Origin: Shinella sp032095155
GTDB lineage: Bacteria > Pseudomonadota > Alphaproteobacteria > Rhizobiales > Rhizobiaceae
Assembly (NCBI RefSeq): GCF_049199905.1
Contig: NZ_JBLZPK010000046.1
Span: 1 to 64,000 of the forward strand
Direction of reading: 5' to 3'
DNA: 64,000 bases
Shown here: one piece after another, positions 16,501 through 25,787 of the stretch
Layout of the letters: the number at the start of each line of letters is the position of its first letter
How positions within the stretch are numbered: the stretch's first letter is position 1
The notes under the pieces: model-generated
What the model was told of the DNA's origin: nothing
Seen by the model: only the letters and a program-made list of their open reading frames with translations
Database searches by the model: none
Made by a program: the position numbers and the translations under genes

Positions 16501-17472
16501 ATGGATTTCTTTCAGGTCTTCATCGAACTCGCGCAATCGACCGTCCGCGTCTCGACCCCGCTGATCCTCGCCGCCCTTGCCGGTCTCTTCACCGAGCGTG
16601 CCGGCGTCTTCGACATCGGCCTTGAGGGCAAGATGCTGGGCGCGGCCTTCGCCGCCGGCTGCGTCGCCTATATCACCCAGTCCGTTTACATGGGCCTGCT
16701 GGCCGCGATCGTCGTGTCCATGCTTCTCTCGCTGGTGCATGGCTATGCCTCGATCACCCAGCGCGGCAGCCAGATCGTCTCTGGCGTCGCCATCAACTTC
16801 GTCGTCGCCGGCTCCACCGTCATCCTCGGCGAAGCCTGGTTCAAGCAGGGCGGGCGCACGCCGGCTCTCTCCGACGACGGTCGTTTCGGCACAATCCATC
16901 TGCCCTTCGCCGATGCCCTGCGCGACGTGCCGATCCTCGGCCCGATCTATTCCGGCCTGCTGTCGGGCCATTCGCCGCTGACCTATCTCGCCTTCCTGAT
17001 GGTGCCGGCGAGCTGGTGGATTCTCTACCGCACGCGCTTCGGCCTGCGCCTTCGCGCCGTCGGTGAAAATCCGGGTGCCGTCGATACGGCCGGCATCTCG
17101 GTCATCTGGCTGCGCTACCGAGCCGTCATCTGCTGCGGCATTCTTTGCGGCATCGCGGGCGCCTATCTGTCGCTTTCAGCCGGCGCCGGCTTCACCAAGG
17201 GCATGACGGCCGGAAAGGGCTATATCGCGCTCGCCGCCCTCATTTTCGCCAAGTGGCGGCCGAAGAATATTCTCTTCGCCTGCCTGCTCTTCGGCTTCCT
17301 CGATGCCTTCGCCATCCGCTACCAGGGCTTTGCCTTCCCGCTGATCGGCAAGGTGCCGGTACAGTTGATGCAGGCCCTGCCCTATATCCTCACCGTGATC
17401 CTGCTTGCAGGCTTTATCGGCAAGGCCATTCCGCCGAAAGCCGGCGGCGTGCCCTACGTCAAGGAGCGATAA
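16501..17472 (+). CDS. Nucleoside ABC importer permease 2
   Basis: A 323-residue partner permease of the same family. FDIGLEGKMLGAAFAAG near residue 40 and TAGKGYIALAALIFAKW near residue 238 are the conserved loop segments. Three bases separate it from the upstream permease, and cytidine deaminase starts five bases after its stop, placing uptake and catabolism in one transcript. Confidence 0.9.
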   Translation: MDFFQVFIELAQSTVRVSTPLILAALAGLFTERAGVFDIGLEGKMLGAAFAAGCVAYITQSVYMGLLAAIVVSMLLSLVHGYASITQRGSQIVSGVAINFVVAGSTVILGEAWFKQGGRTPALSDDGRFGTIHLPFADALRDVPILGPIYSGLLSGHSPLTYLAFLMVPASWWILYRTRFGLRLRAVGENPGAVDTAGISVIWLRYRAVICCGILCGIAGAYLSLSAGAGFTKGMTAGKGYIALAALIFAKWRPKNILFACLLFGFLDAFAIRYQGFAFPLIGKVPVQLMQALPYILTVILLAGFIGKAIPPKAGGVPYVKER

Positions 17473-17476
17473 TAAG

Positions 17477-17869
17477 ATGTCCCACGACCTCTTCGAGGCG
17501 GCGCGCGCGGCGATGGCCTTCGCGCATGCGCCCTATTCCAAATTCCCCGTCGGCGCGGCGATCCGCGCCGAGGATGGAAAGATCTATGCCGGCGCCAATA
17601 TCGAAAACCTGTCCTTTCCGCAGGGCTGGTGCGCCGAACCGAGCGCGATCAGCCATATGATCATGGCCGGCAACAAGAAGATCGTCGAAATGGCGGTCAT
17701 CGCCGAAAAGCTGCCGCTCTGCCCGCCCTGCGGCGGCTGCCGGCAGAAGATCGCGGAATTCGCGACGGCGAAGACGCCGATCTATCTGTGCGACGAGACC
17801 GGCGTGAAGAAGACCATGACCATGGACGAGCTTCTGCCGCACAGCTTCGCGACGGATATTCTCGGATGA
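17477..17869 (+). CDS. cdd: Cytidine deaminase
   Basis: A 130-residue homotetrameric-type cytidine deaminase, converting cytidine and deoxycytidine to uridine and deoxyuridine. Zinc ligands are Cys52, Cys85 and Cys88 (CAE and PCGGC motifs) and the proton shuttle is Glu54. The usual CAER is CAEP here, a small departure next to the catalytic Glu. The ATG at 17477 has AAGGAG eleven bases upstream; earlier ATGs fall in the permease. Its stop overlaps the next start as ATGA. Confidence 0.94.
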   Translation: MSHDLFEAARAAMAFAHAPYSKFPVGAAIRAEDGKIYAGANIENLSFPQGWCAEPSAISHMIMAGNKKIVEMAVIAEKLPLCPPCGGCRQKIAEFATAKTPIYLCDETGVKKTMTMDELLPHSFATDILG

Positions 17870-18678
17870 GCGTTCAGACCACGGACTTCCTGATCTCGCG
17901 CCTTGCCGGTGTTCTGCCGCGCTACGGAATCGTGCTCGGCTCCGGCCTGGGCTCCCTCGTGGAGGCCGTGCAGAACCCGCTGCGCATTCCCTATGCCGAC
18001 CTGCCGAGCTTTCCGGTCAGTTCCGTCTCGGGCCATGCCGGCGAACTCGTCATCGGCTACCTCGGTGCCGTGCCCGTCATCATGCTGTCCGGCCGCGTGC
18101 ACTACTATGAGAGCGGCGATGCGAATGCCATGCGCGCGCCGATCGAGGTGCTGAAGGGGCTCGGCGTGACGTCGCTGATCCTCACCAACTCGGCCGGCTC
18201 GCTGCGCGAGGACATGCCGCCGGGCTCGGTGATGCGCATTTCCGACCACATCAATTTTTCCGGCACCAATCCGCTTGTTGGCCTGGACAGCGACGACCGC
18301 TTCGTCGGCATGACAAATGCCTATGATGCGGAGCTGGCCGCCCGCATGGAAGCCGCTGCGACCAAGCTGGATATCCCGCTTTCATCAGGCGTCTATATGT
18401 GGTTCTCCGGCCCGAGCTTCGAAACGCCGGCGGAAATCCGCATGGCGCGCGTCTTCGGCGCGGATGCCGTAGGTATGTCTACCGTGCCGGAAGTGCTGAT
18501 CGCCCGCCATATCGGCCTGAAGGTCGCGGCCGCCTCGGTCATCACCAATTTCGGCGCCGGCATGACGGGCGGCGAGCTCAGCCATCACGAAACCAAGGAC
18601 ATGGCCCCGATCGGCGGAAAGCGGCTTGCCGCCATCCTCGCTGAAATGATCGCGGGCGGAGGCAACGACCATGCTTAA
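17866..18678 (+). CDS. Purine nucleoside phosphorylase (trimeric NP-II type)
   Basis: A 270-residue enzyme splitting purine (deoxy)nucleosides with phosphate into base and (deoxy)ribose-1-phosphate. The phosphate loop GSGLGS is at 25-30; RVHYYE near residue 80, LTNSAGSL near residue 105 and the base-site segment FSGPSFETPAEIRMAR near residue 182 identify the low-molecular-mass trimeric class. Start at 17866 overlaps the cdd stop; its own end overlaps deoC by eight bases. Products pass to DeoB and DeoC. Confidence 0.92.
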   Translation: MSVQTTDFLISRLAGVLPRYGIVLGSGLGSLVEAVQNPLRIPYADLPSFPVSSVSGHAGELVIGYLGAVPVIMLSGRVHYYESGDANAMRAPIEVLKGLGVTSLILTNSAGSLREDMPPGSVMRISDHINFSGTNPLVGLDSDDRFVGMTNAYDAELAARMEAAATKLDIPLSSGVYMWFSGPSFETPAEIRMARVFGADAVGMSTVPEVLIARHIGLKVAAASVITNFGAGMTGGELSHHETKDMAPIGGKRLAAILAEMIAGGGNDHA

Positions 18679-19432
18679 GGACACCGCGCAGAAAGCGCTC
18701 TCTCTGCTCGACCTGACCGACCTCACGGACACTTGCGACGCGGCAGCCATCGAAAAGCTCTGCGCGCAGGCCCAGACGCCCTTCGGCACGACCGCCGCCA
18801 TCTGCATCTGGCCGCGCTTCGTCGCGCAGGCGCGCGGCATTCTCGGCAAGGGCCATGCGGTGAAGATCGCCACCGTCGTCAACTTCCCCGCCGGGGACCT
18901 GGCGGTTGCCGAAGTGATTGCCGAAACGAAACAGGCGATCGCCGACGGCGCCGACGAGATCGACCTCGTCATTCCCTACCGCGATTTCATTGCCGGCGAC
19001 GAAGGCGCCGTCACGGAGATGGTAGAAGCCGTCAAGGCTGCCTGCACGCCGCCCGTCCGTCTCAAGACCATTCTGGAAACCGGCGAATTGAAGGATCCCG
19101 CACTGATCCGCGAGGCCTCGGACCTTGCGATTGCCGCCGGCACCGACTTCATCAAGACCTCGACCGGCAAGGTTGCCGTCAACGCCACGCTGCCGGCTGC
19201 CGAGATCATGCTGAATGCCATCAAGGCCAGTGGCAAGCCTGTCGGTTTCAAGCCGGCCGGCGGGGTGCGCACGGTGGGCGATGCCGCCGACTATCTCGCG
19301 CTCGCCGCCAAGATCCTCGGCGAGGGATGGGCGACGCCCAAAACCTTCCGCTTCGGCGCCTCGGGCCTGCTCGGCGATATCCTCTCCGTGCTCGGCGGCC
19401 AGGCCGCGCCGTCGGCGCCTGCGAGCTACTGA
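18671..19432 (+). CDS. deoC: Deoxyribose-phosphate aldolase
   Basis: A 253-residue class I aldolase cleaving 2-deoxyribose-5-phosphate to glyceraldehyde-3-phosphate and acetaldehyde. The Schiff-base lysine is Lys162 in FIKTSTGK; the assisting lysine is Lys194 in GFKPAGGVR; the acidic DEIDLV is at 95-100. Overlap with the phosphorylase gene and a three-base gap to deoA indicate tight coupling. It completes deoxynucleoside breakdown to glycolysis. Confidence 0.96.
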   Translation: MLKDTAQKALSLLDLTDLTDTCDAAAIEKLCAQAQTPFGTTAAICIWPRFVAQARGILGKGHAVKIATVVNFPAGDLAVAEVIAETKQAIADGADEIDLVIPYRDFIAGDEGAVTEMVEAVKAACTPPVRLKTILETGELKDPALIREASDLAIAAGTDFIKTSTGKVAVNATLPAAEIMLNAIKASGKPVGFKPAGGVRTVGDAADYLALAAKILGEGWATPKTFRFGASGLLGDILSVLGGQAAPSAPASY

Positions 19433-19435
19433 ACG

Positions 19436-20749
19436 ATGCTGCCGCAGGAGACGATCCTCCGCAAGCGCAGCGGCGAGCCCCTCACCCGTGAGGAGATCGC
19501 CCGCTTCATCGCCGGCGTGACGGATGGCAGCGTCTCCGAGGGCCAGGTGGCCGCACTTGCCATGGCCATCTGGTTCAACGGCATGATGCGCGACGAGACC
19601 GTGGCGCTGACGCTTGCCATGCGCGATTCGGGTGACGTGCTCGACTGGTCGGATATCGACCGGCCGATCGCCGACAAACACTCGACCGGCGGTGTGGGCG
19701 ATAACGTCTCGCTGATGCTGGCGCCGATCGCGGCGGCCTGCGGCCTTGCCGTGCCGATGATCTCGGGGCGTGGCCTCGGCCATACCGGCGGCACGCTGGA
19801 CAAGCTGGAATCAATCCCCGGCTATACGATCATGCCGTCGGCCGACCTCTTCCGCCGCACGGTCAAGGATGTCGGCTGCGCGATCATCGGCCAGACCACC
19901 GCGCTCGCCCCCGCCGACAAGCGCATCTATGCGATCCGCGACGTGACGGCGACGGTCGATTCGGTGCCGCTGATCACCGCCTCCATTCTCTCCAAGAAAC
20001 TCGCCGCGGGCCTGCAATCCCTGGTGCTGGATGTGAAGGTCGGCAACGGCGCCTTCATGACGGATGCGGCGGAGGCCGAGACGCTCGCCCGCTCGCTGGT
20101 CGAGGTGGCGAACGGCGCGGGCGTGACAACGTCCGCTCTTATTACCGACATGAACCAGCCGCTCGCCGACGCCGCCGGAAACGCTGTCGAGATCGCCAAT
20201 TGCCTCGCCTTCCTCAAGGGCGAAAAGGCCGGCACGCGGCTGGAGCGCATCGTGCTGGCCTTCGCGGCGGAGATGCTGGTGCTGTCGGGCCTGGAACCGA
20301 ACAGGCCGGCTGCCGAAATACAGGCGGCGAAGGCCCTTTCCAGCGGCGTGGCGGCTGATGTTTTCGGGCGCATGGTGCACGCGCTCGGCGGCCCCGCCGA
20401 TATCGTCGAGAGATCGCAAACCTATCTGCAACCCGCACCGGTCATCCGCCCGGTCATCGCCACGCAGGCCGGGTATCTCAGCGCCTGCGACACGCGCGGC
20501 GTCGGCCTTGCCGTCATCGAACTTGGCGGCGGGCGCAGCCGGCCGGATGATGCAATCGACCATCGCGTCGGCTTCGATCGACTTCTTCCGCTGGGCACGA
20601 AGGTGGAAAAGGGCGACGAGATCGGCCGCGTACATGCCGCCGATGCCGACGCTGCGGCGCGGGCGGCGGAACGGCTTGCCGCGCTCTACACGATTGCGCC
20701 GGAGGCTCCAGCCTTGTCGCCGGATATCCTGACGCGCATCAGCGCGTGA
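19436..20749 (+). CDS. deoA: Thymidine phosphorylase
   Basis: A 437-residue pyrimidine nucleoside phosphorylase that splits thymidine, deoxyuridine and possibly uridine. The phosphate and base site KHSTGGVGD is at 81-89, and SGRGLGHTGGTLDKLE follows at about 110. The length matches E. coli DeoA. With no uridine phosphorylase nearby, it or an enzyme elsewhere must release the uracil that Upp uses. Last gene of the plus-strand operon; its last 11 bases overlap the convergent protease gene. Confidence 0.95.
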   Translation: MLPQETILRKRSGEPLTREEIARFIAGVTDGSVSEGQVAALAMAIWFNGMMRDETVALTLAMRDSGDVLDWSDIDRPIADKHSTGGVGDNVSLMLAPIAAACGLAVPMISGRGLGHTGGTLDKLESIPGYTIMPSADLFRRTVKDVGCAIIGQTTALAPADKRIYAIRDVTATVDSVPLITASILSKKLAAGLQSLVLDVKVGNGAFMTDAAEAETLARSLVEVANGAGVTTSALITDMNQPLADAAGNAVEIANCLAFLKGEKAGTRLERIVLAFAAEMLVLSGLEPNRPAAEIQAAKALSSGVAADVFGRMVHALGGPADIVERSQTYLQPAPVIRPVIATQAGYLSACDTRGVGLAVIELGGGRSRPDDAIDHRVGFDRLLPLGTKVEKGDEIGRVHAADADAAARAAERLAALYTIAPEAPALSPDILTRISA

Positions 20750-21278
20750 GGTGCAGGCGGCCGTCCTCGACCTTGTAGGAGGCGAGGCCCTTCAAAAAGC
20801 TCATGCCGATCAGCGTGCCCGACAGGGCCTTGTCGTCCATCACCATGGCGCCGACATTCTCGACCTTGATCGGCCCGATCTCGACCTTGTCGAGCTTGAC
20901 ATAGGCGGCGCGCGCCCGGCCGTTCGCCGTATCCACGGCATAGCGGAAGTTGAGGTCGGTCTTGTCGATGCCGAGCCGCTGGGCGGTCGTGACATTGAGC
21001 GCGATCATGCTGGCGCCCGTATCGACGAGGCCCTCTTCCTTGCGGCCGTTGATGGAGAACAGGCCGGTGAAATGACCATTGGCATCGGCGTCGATCACGG
21101 CGCTGCGATTGCCCGTGTAGCGCGCAGCATCCTGGCCCGCCGGCACGGACGCCTTTTCGACCGTCGCTTCCGGTGTCTTGCTGTTCGTTCCCTCGAGATA
21201 ACGGATCGCCACGCCGGGCACTACGGTGGCGGCAACGACAACGGAGCCGAAGAGAAAAACGAGGCTGCGAACGAACAT
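20739..21278 (-). CDS. TIGR02281-type clan AA aspartic protease
   Basis: A 179-residue, retropepsin-like protein with an N-terminal membrane anchor (about residues 3-25), a linker, and one protease lobe with the catalytic motif VDTGAS (about residues 85-90). A single DTG lobe implies it acts as a dimer. The active part would face the periplasm. Substrates of this group are unknown to me. It is not obviously linked to nucleoside metabolism; the gene lies between deoA (overlapping by 11 bases at the 3' ends) and upp. Confidence 0.82.
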   Translation of the reverse strand: MFVRSLVFLFGSVVVAATVVPGVAIRYLEGTNSKTPEATVEKASVPAGQDAARYTGNRSAVIDADANGHFTGLFSINGRKEEGLVDTGASMIALNVTTAQRLGIDKTDLNFRYAVDTANGRARAAYVKLDKVEIGPIKVENVGAMVMDDKALSGTLIGMSFLKGLASYKVEDGRLHLTR

Positions 21279-21336
21279 GGACAGGTCTCCGGAAGGATCT
21301 GTCCCGAAATAACACGCTTGCGGCTAACGGACGGCA

Positions 21337-21360
21337 AAAGGGGCGCTCGACGGCGCCCCT
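21337..21360 (-). terminator. Terminator after upp
   Basis: On the minus strand, GGGGCGC/GCGCCCC arms (21354-21360 and 21341-21347) are followed by four T (21337-21340). It lies 44 bases after the upp stop. Confidence 0.65.
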
Positions 21361-21403
21361 CTCCACGATCTTCGCTTTGCTTGGTGAACGGCCGGTTAAC
21401 GGC

Positions 21404-22033
21404 TCACTTCGTGCCGTACATGCGGTCGCCGGCATCGCCGAGGCCGGGCACGATATAGCCTTTCTCGTTGAGCTGGCGATCGATGGATGCCGTGTAGACC
21501 GGCACGTCCGGATGATGCGCACGGAAACTCTTGATGCCTTCAGGCGCGGCGAGCAGGCAGAGGAAGCGGATATTCGTCGCACCTCGGCTCTTCAGCGTGT
21601 CGATGGCGGCGATCGCCGAATTGCCGGTCGCCAGCATCGGATCGACGACGATGACGAGGCGTTCGTCGATGCTGTCGGGCGCCTTGAAGAAATATTCGAC
21701 CGCCTCCAGCGTCTCGTGATCGCGGTAGACGCCGATATGCGAGACGCGGGCCGAGGGCACCAGCTCCAGCATACCTTCGAGCAGGCCATTGCCAGCGCGC
21801 AGGATCGAGGCGAAGACCAGCTTCTTGCCTTCGAGAACAGGCGCATCGATCTCCTCGAGCGGTGTCTTGATGCGCGCCGTCGTCAGCTCCAGATCGCGCG
21901 TGACTTCGTAGCAGAGCAGCGTCGAGATTTCACGCAGCAGGCGGCGGAAACTGCCCGTGGACGTCTCCTCCTTGCGCATGATGGTCAGCTTGTGTTGCAC
22001 GAGCGGGTGATTGATGACTGTAACGCCGTCCAT
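21404..22033 (-). CDS. upp: Uracil phosphoribosyltransferase
   Basis: A 209-residue enzyme making UMP from uracil and PRPP. The PRPP loop VDPMLATGNSAIAAID lies near residue 130, and the C-terminal uracil site ends GLGDAGDRMYGTK, as is standard. The ATG at 22033 follows GGAAGG; a TTG two codons upstream is less likely. It captures uracil released by pyrimidine nucleoside phosphorolysis. The gene is downstream of add and deoB on the same strand but has its own leader of about 100 bases. Confidence 0.96.
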   Translation of the reverse strand: MDGVTVINHPLVQHKLTIMRKEETSTGSFRRLLREISTLLCYEVTRDLELTTARIKTPLEEIDAPVLEGKKLVFASILRAGNGLLEGMLELVPSARVSHIGVYRDHETLEAVEYFFKAPDSIDERLVIVVDPMLATGNSAIAAIDTLKSRGATNIRFLCLLAAPEGIKSFRAHHPDVPVYTASIDRQLNEKGYIVPGLGDAGDRMYGTK

Positions 22034-22141
22034 GGCCAACCTTCCGAAAGTAAGTAAGTGCGTACTTCTCCCACGGAACGGCCGGGACCTGCAAGAGACG
22101 ACAGCCGGCCGCAGGCAACATCCCCACAGCCGGCTTGTGTC

Positions 22142-23110
22142 TTAGAGCTTGGCCAGCAGCTTCTGCCGCGTCGGCTCGTCGACGAAAGCAGCCTCGATGG
22201 CGGTGCGCGTCATACCGAGGATCTCAGCGTCGCTGAAGCCCATCACGGCCGAGGCGACCTCGTACTCACGGGCAAGCGAGGTGTGGAAGAACGGCGGGTC
22301 GTCGGAATTGAGCGTGACGCGCACGCCGGCCGCGTGAAGGGCGCGCAGTGGGTGGCTGTCGAAATCCTTGAAAACGCTCAATGCTACATTCGAACCGGGG
22401 CAGACTTCCAGCACCGTGCCCTCGTCCGCCAGACGTTTCACGAGATCGGCATCCTCGATGGCGCGCACGCCGTGGCTGATGCGCAACGGCCTGACATGAT
22501 CGAGCGCATCGCGCACGCTAAAGGCGCCGGAGAGTTCGCCGGCATGAATGGTGATGCCGAGGCCGGCATCACGGGCAATGTCGAAGGCGCGGGTGAAATC
22601 GGCGACGCGGTGCATGCGCTCTTCACCGGCGAGGTTGAAGCCCGTGATCAGCGGATGCGGCCGGCGCGCGGCATATTCCGCCGCCTTCACCACCTGCTCC
22701 GGACCGAAATGGCGGATGCCGACGACCAGCAGGCGCGTCTCGATGCCGGTCTTCGCCTTGGCGCGTTCGGCGCCCTCGGCAAGCCCGCGCATATAGGCAT
22801 CCGCGCCGATGCCCACGGCATCGCCCTGGTCGGGAGAGGCGATCAGCTCGCTGTAGATGGCGCCGGCCGCGGCGATCTCGGTCAGATAGGTCTCGGCGAG
22901 CAGCGCATAATCCTCCTCCGTGCGGAAGAGATTGGCGGTCGCATCGTAGCTCTGCACGAAGCTCGTGAAATCTTGCCAGGAATAGGCGCCGTCCTTGATG
23001 AAGGAGGACGTCTCGATGCCGTAGCGTTTTGCCTGGGTGGCGGCGAGTGCGGGCGGGGTCGCGCCTTCGATATGGCAGTGCAGCTCGGCCTTGGGCATGG
23101 ATCTGGTCAC
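22142..23110 (-). CDS. add: Adenosine deaminase
   Basis: A 322-residue metal-dependent hydrolase converting adenosine and deoxyadenosine to inosine forms. HCHIEGA near residue 11 gives the two N-terminal zinc histidines; HAGE near residue 190 and SDDPPFF near residue 270 supply the remaining site. A GTG start at 23110 is chosen because AAGGAG precedes it by six bases and it overlaps the deoB stop as GTGA; an ATG at 23098 is the alternative. Short plant-type and adenine deaminases are related, so adenine remains a possible substrate. Confidence 0.88.
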   Translation of the reverse strand: MTRSMPKAELHCHIEGATPPALAATQAKRYGIETSSFIKDGAYSWQDFTSFVQSYDATANLFRTEEDYALLAETYLTEIAAAGAIYSELIASPDQGDAVGIGADAYMRGLAEGAERAKAKTGIETRLLVVGIRHFGPEQVVKAAEYAARRPHPLITGFNLAGEERMHRVADFTRAFDIARDAGLGITIHAGELSGAFSVRDALDHVRPLRISHGVRAIEDADLVKRLADEGTVLEVCPGSNVALSVFKDFDSHPLRALHAAGVRVTLNSDDPPFFHTSLAREYEVASAVMGFSDAEILGMTRTAIEAAFVDEPTRQKLLAKL

Positions 23111-24336
23111 AAAAAACTCCTTCCGTGCGGGCCGGGCGCGATGCCGAGATGGCGGGCAACGGTTTCGCCGATATCGGCGAAGGTTTTGCGGGTTTCGATG
23201 AGGCGCGAGCGCAGACCCGGCCCGAAGCTCAGGATCGGCACGCGCTCGCGCGTGTGGTCCGTGCCGCGCCAGGTCGGATCGCAGCCGTGGTCGGCGGTGA
23301 GGATGACGATATCGCCCGGCTTCAGCTTTCGGTCCACCTCCGGCAGGCGCCGGTCGAAGGCTTCGAGCGCCGCGGCATAGCCGGCGACATCGCGGCGGTG
23401 GCCGTAGAGCATGTCGAAATCGACGAAATTGGTGAAGACGAGATCGCCGTCCTTGGCTTCGTCCATGACGGCGAGCGTCGCATCGAACAGCGCCATGTTG
23501 CCGTTCGCCTTGGTGAGCGTGCCGATGCCCTGATGGGCGAAGATATCGCCGATCTTGCCGACGGCATGCACCGTGCGGCCGGCCTCCGTCAGCCGGTCGA
23601 GCAGGGTGGGCTCCGGCGGCAGCACGGAATAGTCGCGCCGGTTGCCGGTGCGCTCGAAGGTCTCGGGCGTCTCGCCGATGAAGGGCCGCGCGATGACGCG
23701 GCCGATGCGCCCGCCTGGCCGCTCGTCGAGGATTTTGCGCACGATCTCGCAGAAGGAAAGCAGACGGTCGAGGCCGAACGTGCTTTCATGCGCGGCGATC
23801 TGGAAGACGCTGTCGGAGGAGGTGTAGCAGATCGGCTTGCCGCTACGCCTATGCTCCTGCCCGTGCCGGGCGATGATGTCGGTGCCGGAGGCGTGGCAGT
23901 TACCGAGGATGCCGGGCACATTGCCGGCCGCGCAGATCGCTTCCACCAGTTCGGGCTCGAAGGCGTCGCCTTCCGACGGGAAATAGCCCCAGTCGAACGA
24001 GACGGGCGTGCCGGCGATCTCCCAATGGCCCGACGGCGTGTCCTTGCCGTTCGAGACCTCGCTCGCCGCGCCGTGATAGCCGAAAACGCGCTGCGGCACG
24101 TCGATGCCCTCGGGAAAACGGCCGGTCGCAGCGCGGGCGGCATGCAGGAGACCCAGCGCCGACATGTTGGGCAGTTTCAGTGGTCCTTGCCTGAGGCCCG
24201 GCCTGTCGGCAACGCCGGCCGCGCAGAATTCGGCGATATGGCCGAGCGTATCGGCACCGAGATCGCCGAAGGCGGCGGCATCAGGACCACCGCCGATGCC
24301 GAAACTGTCGAGAACGAAGAGAAAGGCTCGCGCCAT
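23107..24336 (-). CDS. deoB: Phosphopentomutase
   Basis: A 409-residue alkaline-phosphatase-superfamily mutase interconverting ribose-1-phosphate with ribose-5-phosphate and the deoxy forms. The N-terminal metal motif VLDSFGIGGG and the C-terminal TADHGCDPTWRGTDHTRE supply the two manganese sites; GKDTPSGHWEI near residue 98 holds the phosphorylated threonine. It bridges the phosphorylases and DeoC. Its stop overlaps the add start, so the two form one operon. Confidence 0.95.
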   Translation of the reverse strand: MARAFLFVLDSFGIGGGPDAAAFGDLGADTLGHIAEFCAAGVADRPGLRQGPLKLPNMSALGLLHAARAATGRFPEGIDVPQRVFGYHGAASEVSNGKDTPSGHWEIAGTPVSFDWGYFPSEGDAFEPELVEAICAAGNVPGILGNCHASGTDIIARHGQEHRRSGKPICYTSSDSVFQIAAHESTFGLDRLLSFCEIVRKILDERPGGRIGRVIARPFIGETPETFERTGNRRDYSVLPPEPTLLDRLTEAGRTVHAVGKIGDIFAHQGIGTLTKANGNMALFDATLAVMDEAKDGDLVFTNFVDFDMLYGHRRDVAGYAAALEAFDRRLPEVDRKLKPGDIVILTADHGCDPTWRGTDHTRERVPILSFGPGLRSRLIETRKTFADIGETVARHLGIAPGPHGRSFL

Positions 24337-24447
24337 GGATCACCTGCCGTCTGTCCGCATCCCCTCGCCGAACGATGGGAATGAACCTTCAGACATGGCA
24401 CGGGCGGCAAGACGGGTTCAAGAAAAATCGCGAAAGAAGCCAGCGCC

Positions 24448-25056
24448 TCAGCAATCGCTGCAGGTGATCTTATCGCCGGTTCGCTGGCGGAAATAGCTCG
24501 TCTTGGAAAGATTGATCTTGTTGAAGGAAGAGGCAAGGCTAGGCATCATCGAGAGCAGTGTATAGGGCACGGTCAGTTCCGTGCGCACGATAAAAGTGCT
24601 CTTGGCTTCCAATGTCGAGGGCAGTGTTACAACGAGACCGGTTGCGTAGGGCCGCTGCTCATTCTGGTCCCGAGACCAGGCGACCGTCGCCTTACCGTCC
24701 GCAGCGACGGCGATACCGGTGATCTTCAGCGAATAGCCATCCTGCGAGAAGGGTGCGATCACAGTCTTCGTGACCGTCTTCATCGTGTCGAGCGTCGCCT
24801 TGTTCGTGGTCTGGTTCTGCGTGAGAAGGTCGGACACGGTGGCCGAGGCGCGGTTGATCTTTCTCGACACGGTGACGGCGACGGAAATCTCAAAGGCGCT
24901 GACATAGGCCATGATCAGGAGGGGCGCGACAATCGCGAACTCGATGGCACCGACCCCCCGGCGATCCTCGACGAAACGGCGCAACCGCGGAAGCACGCCA
25001 CCCTTGATAGGCTGCTCTTTCAGGACGGAATCCTTGTGCAAGGGTCTATTTTCCAT
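24448..25056 (-). CDS. TadE/TadG-like pilus assembly protein
   Basis: A 202-residue pseudopilin-like protein. After about 35 cytoplasmic residues it has RRGVGAIEFAIVAPLLIMAY, with Gly followed five residues later by Glu, the prepilin-type cleavage pattern that CpaA would process, and then one hydrophobic helix. The C-terminal part is periplasmic and ends CSDC. It is two bases downstream of the next TadE-like gene, same strand, and belongs to the Flp-pilus locus. Which of TadE, TadF or TadG it matches best is not clear from length alone. Confidence 0.82.
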   Translation of the reverse strand: MENRPLHKDSVLKEQPIKGGVLPRLRRFVEDRRGVGAIEFAIVAPLLIMAYVSAFEISVAVTVSRKINRASATVSDLLTQNQTTNKATLDTMKTVTKTVIAPFSQDGYSLKITGIAVAADGKATVAWSRDQNEQRPYATGLVVTLPSTLEAKSTFIVRTELTVPYTLLSMMPSLASSFNKINLSKTSYFRQRTGDKITCSDC

Positions 25057-25058
25057 CC

Positions 25059-25625
25059 CTAGTAATCCTCGTTCTGGATCACGACGTTTGCGATCATCAG
25101 ATAGTTCTGCCTCGAACCGTCTGCCGACTTGATGTTCGAGATGAAAGGACGGACGAGGTCGGTCATGATGTCCCAGCGGTAATACGCCCTGACGATGTTG
25201 ATCGATTTCTTGCCACCGGGCGCAAACTTGAAGTTGGACGTATCGAGATCAGTGCCGTTCCGGGGGAGCGACTTCGGAATGTCCGTGAACTTCGCGAAGG
25301 TGCGCACGTCGATATACAGCTTATCCGGCGTCTCCAGCTCGTTGGCCGAGCAGGTCATCATGATCGCAATCTCTTCACAGAACGCCTTGCGGAACTGTGC
25401 CGTGCTCATATCCGTCGTCTTGCCGAGCTTATAGGTGATTTCGCCGGTACGGATTTTGCGCGCCATCACTTCCGTGGCGTTCGAAAGAATCTGCTCGGCG
25501 GAGAAGGCGACAAACGTTTCGAGCGAAGCGAATACGATCACCAAGAACGGCAGACTGAGCAGCGTGAACTCGATCGCCGTCGCGCCGTCACGCCTGGTGA
25601 GGAAACGGCGGAACAGGTCTTTCAT
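25059..25625 (-). CDS. TadE-like pseudopilin
   Basis: A 188-residue protein with RRDGATAIEFTLLSLPFLV near residue 10, a prepilin-type cleavage site (Gly, then Glu at +5) followed by a single hydrophobic helix. The remainder, with several cysteines, would be periplasmic. The ATG at 25625 follows GGAGG at short spacing; an ATG at 25664 would add 13 residues. With the gene downstream it forms a pair of minor pilin-like components needed for Flp pilus assembly. Both lie divergent from flp. Confidence 0.8.
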   Translation of the reverse strand: MKDLFRRFLTRRDGATAIEFTLLSLPFLVIVFASLETFVAFSAEQILSNATEVMARKIRTGEITYKLGKTTDMSTAQFRKAFCEEIAIMMTCSANELETPDKLYIDVRTFAKFTDIPKSLPRNGTDLDTSNFKFAPGGKKSINIVRAYYRWDIMTDLVRPFISNIKSADGSRQNYLMIANVVIQNEDY

Positions 25626-25787
25626 CGACCTCCGTCGGATGTCTGTCGTGTGATCGAGCGTCATCGCGATCCATTCCCATATACTGGATGGAAGGAGACT
25701 AGACCGCCGACCGTTTATTTTTCGTGTGCGCGCGTGCGAAGAATTGAACGGTTTCCCGCTTTCGGCCAGCCGAAGCGACACACCTGG

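Noticed and set aside
15190..16971. Open frame of 593 codons on the minus strand
   Set aside because: It is antisense to the nucleoside importer permeases; its composition (Asp, Gly, Arg, His-rich) is that of an opposite-strand shadow.
17629..17865. Extended N-terminus for the purine nucleoside phosphorylase
   Set aside because: The upstream frame overlaps cdd and gives an Arg/Asp-rich stretch unlike the family. The ATGA overlap at 17866 is the natural start.
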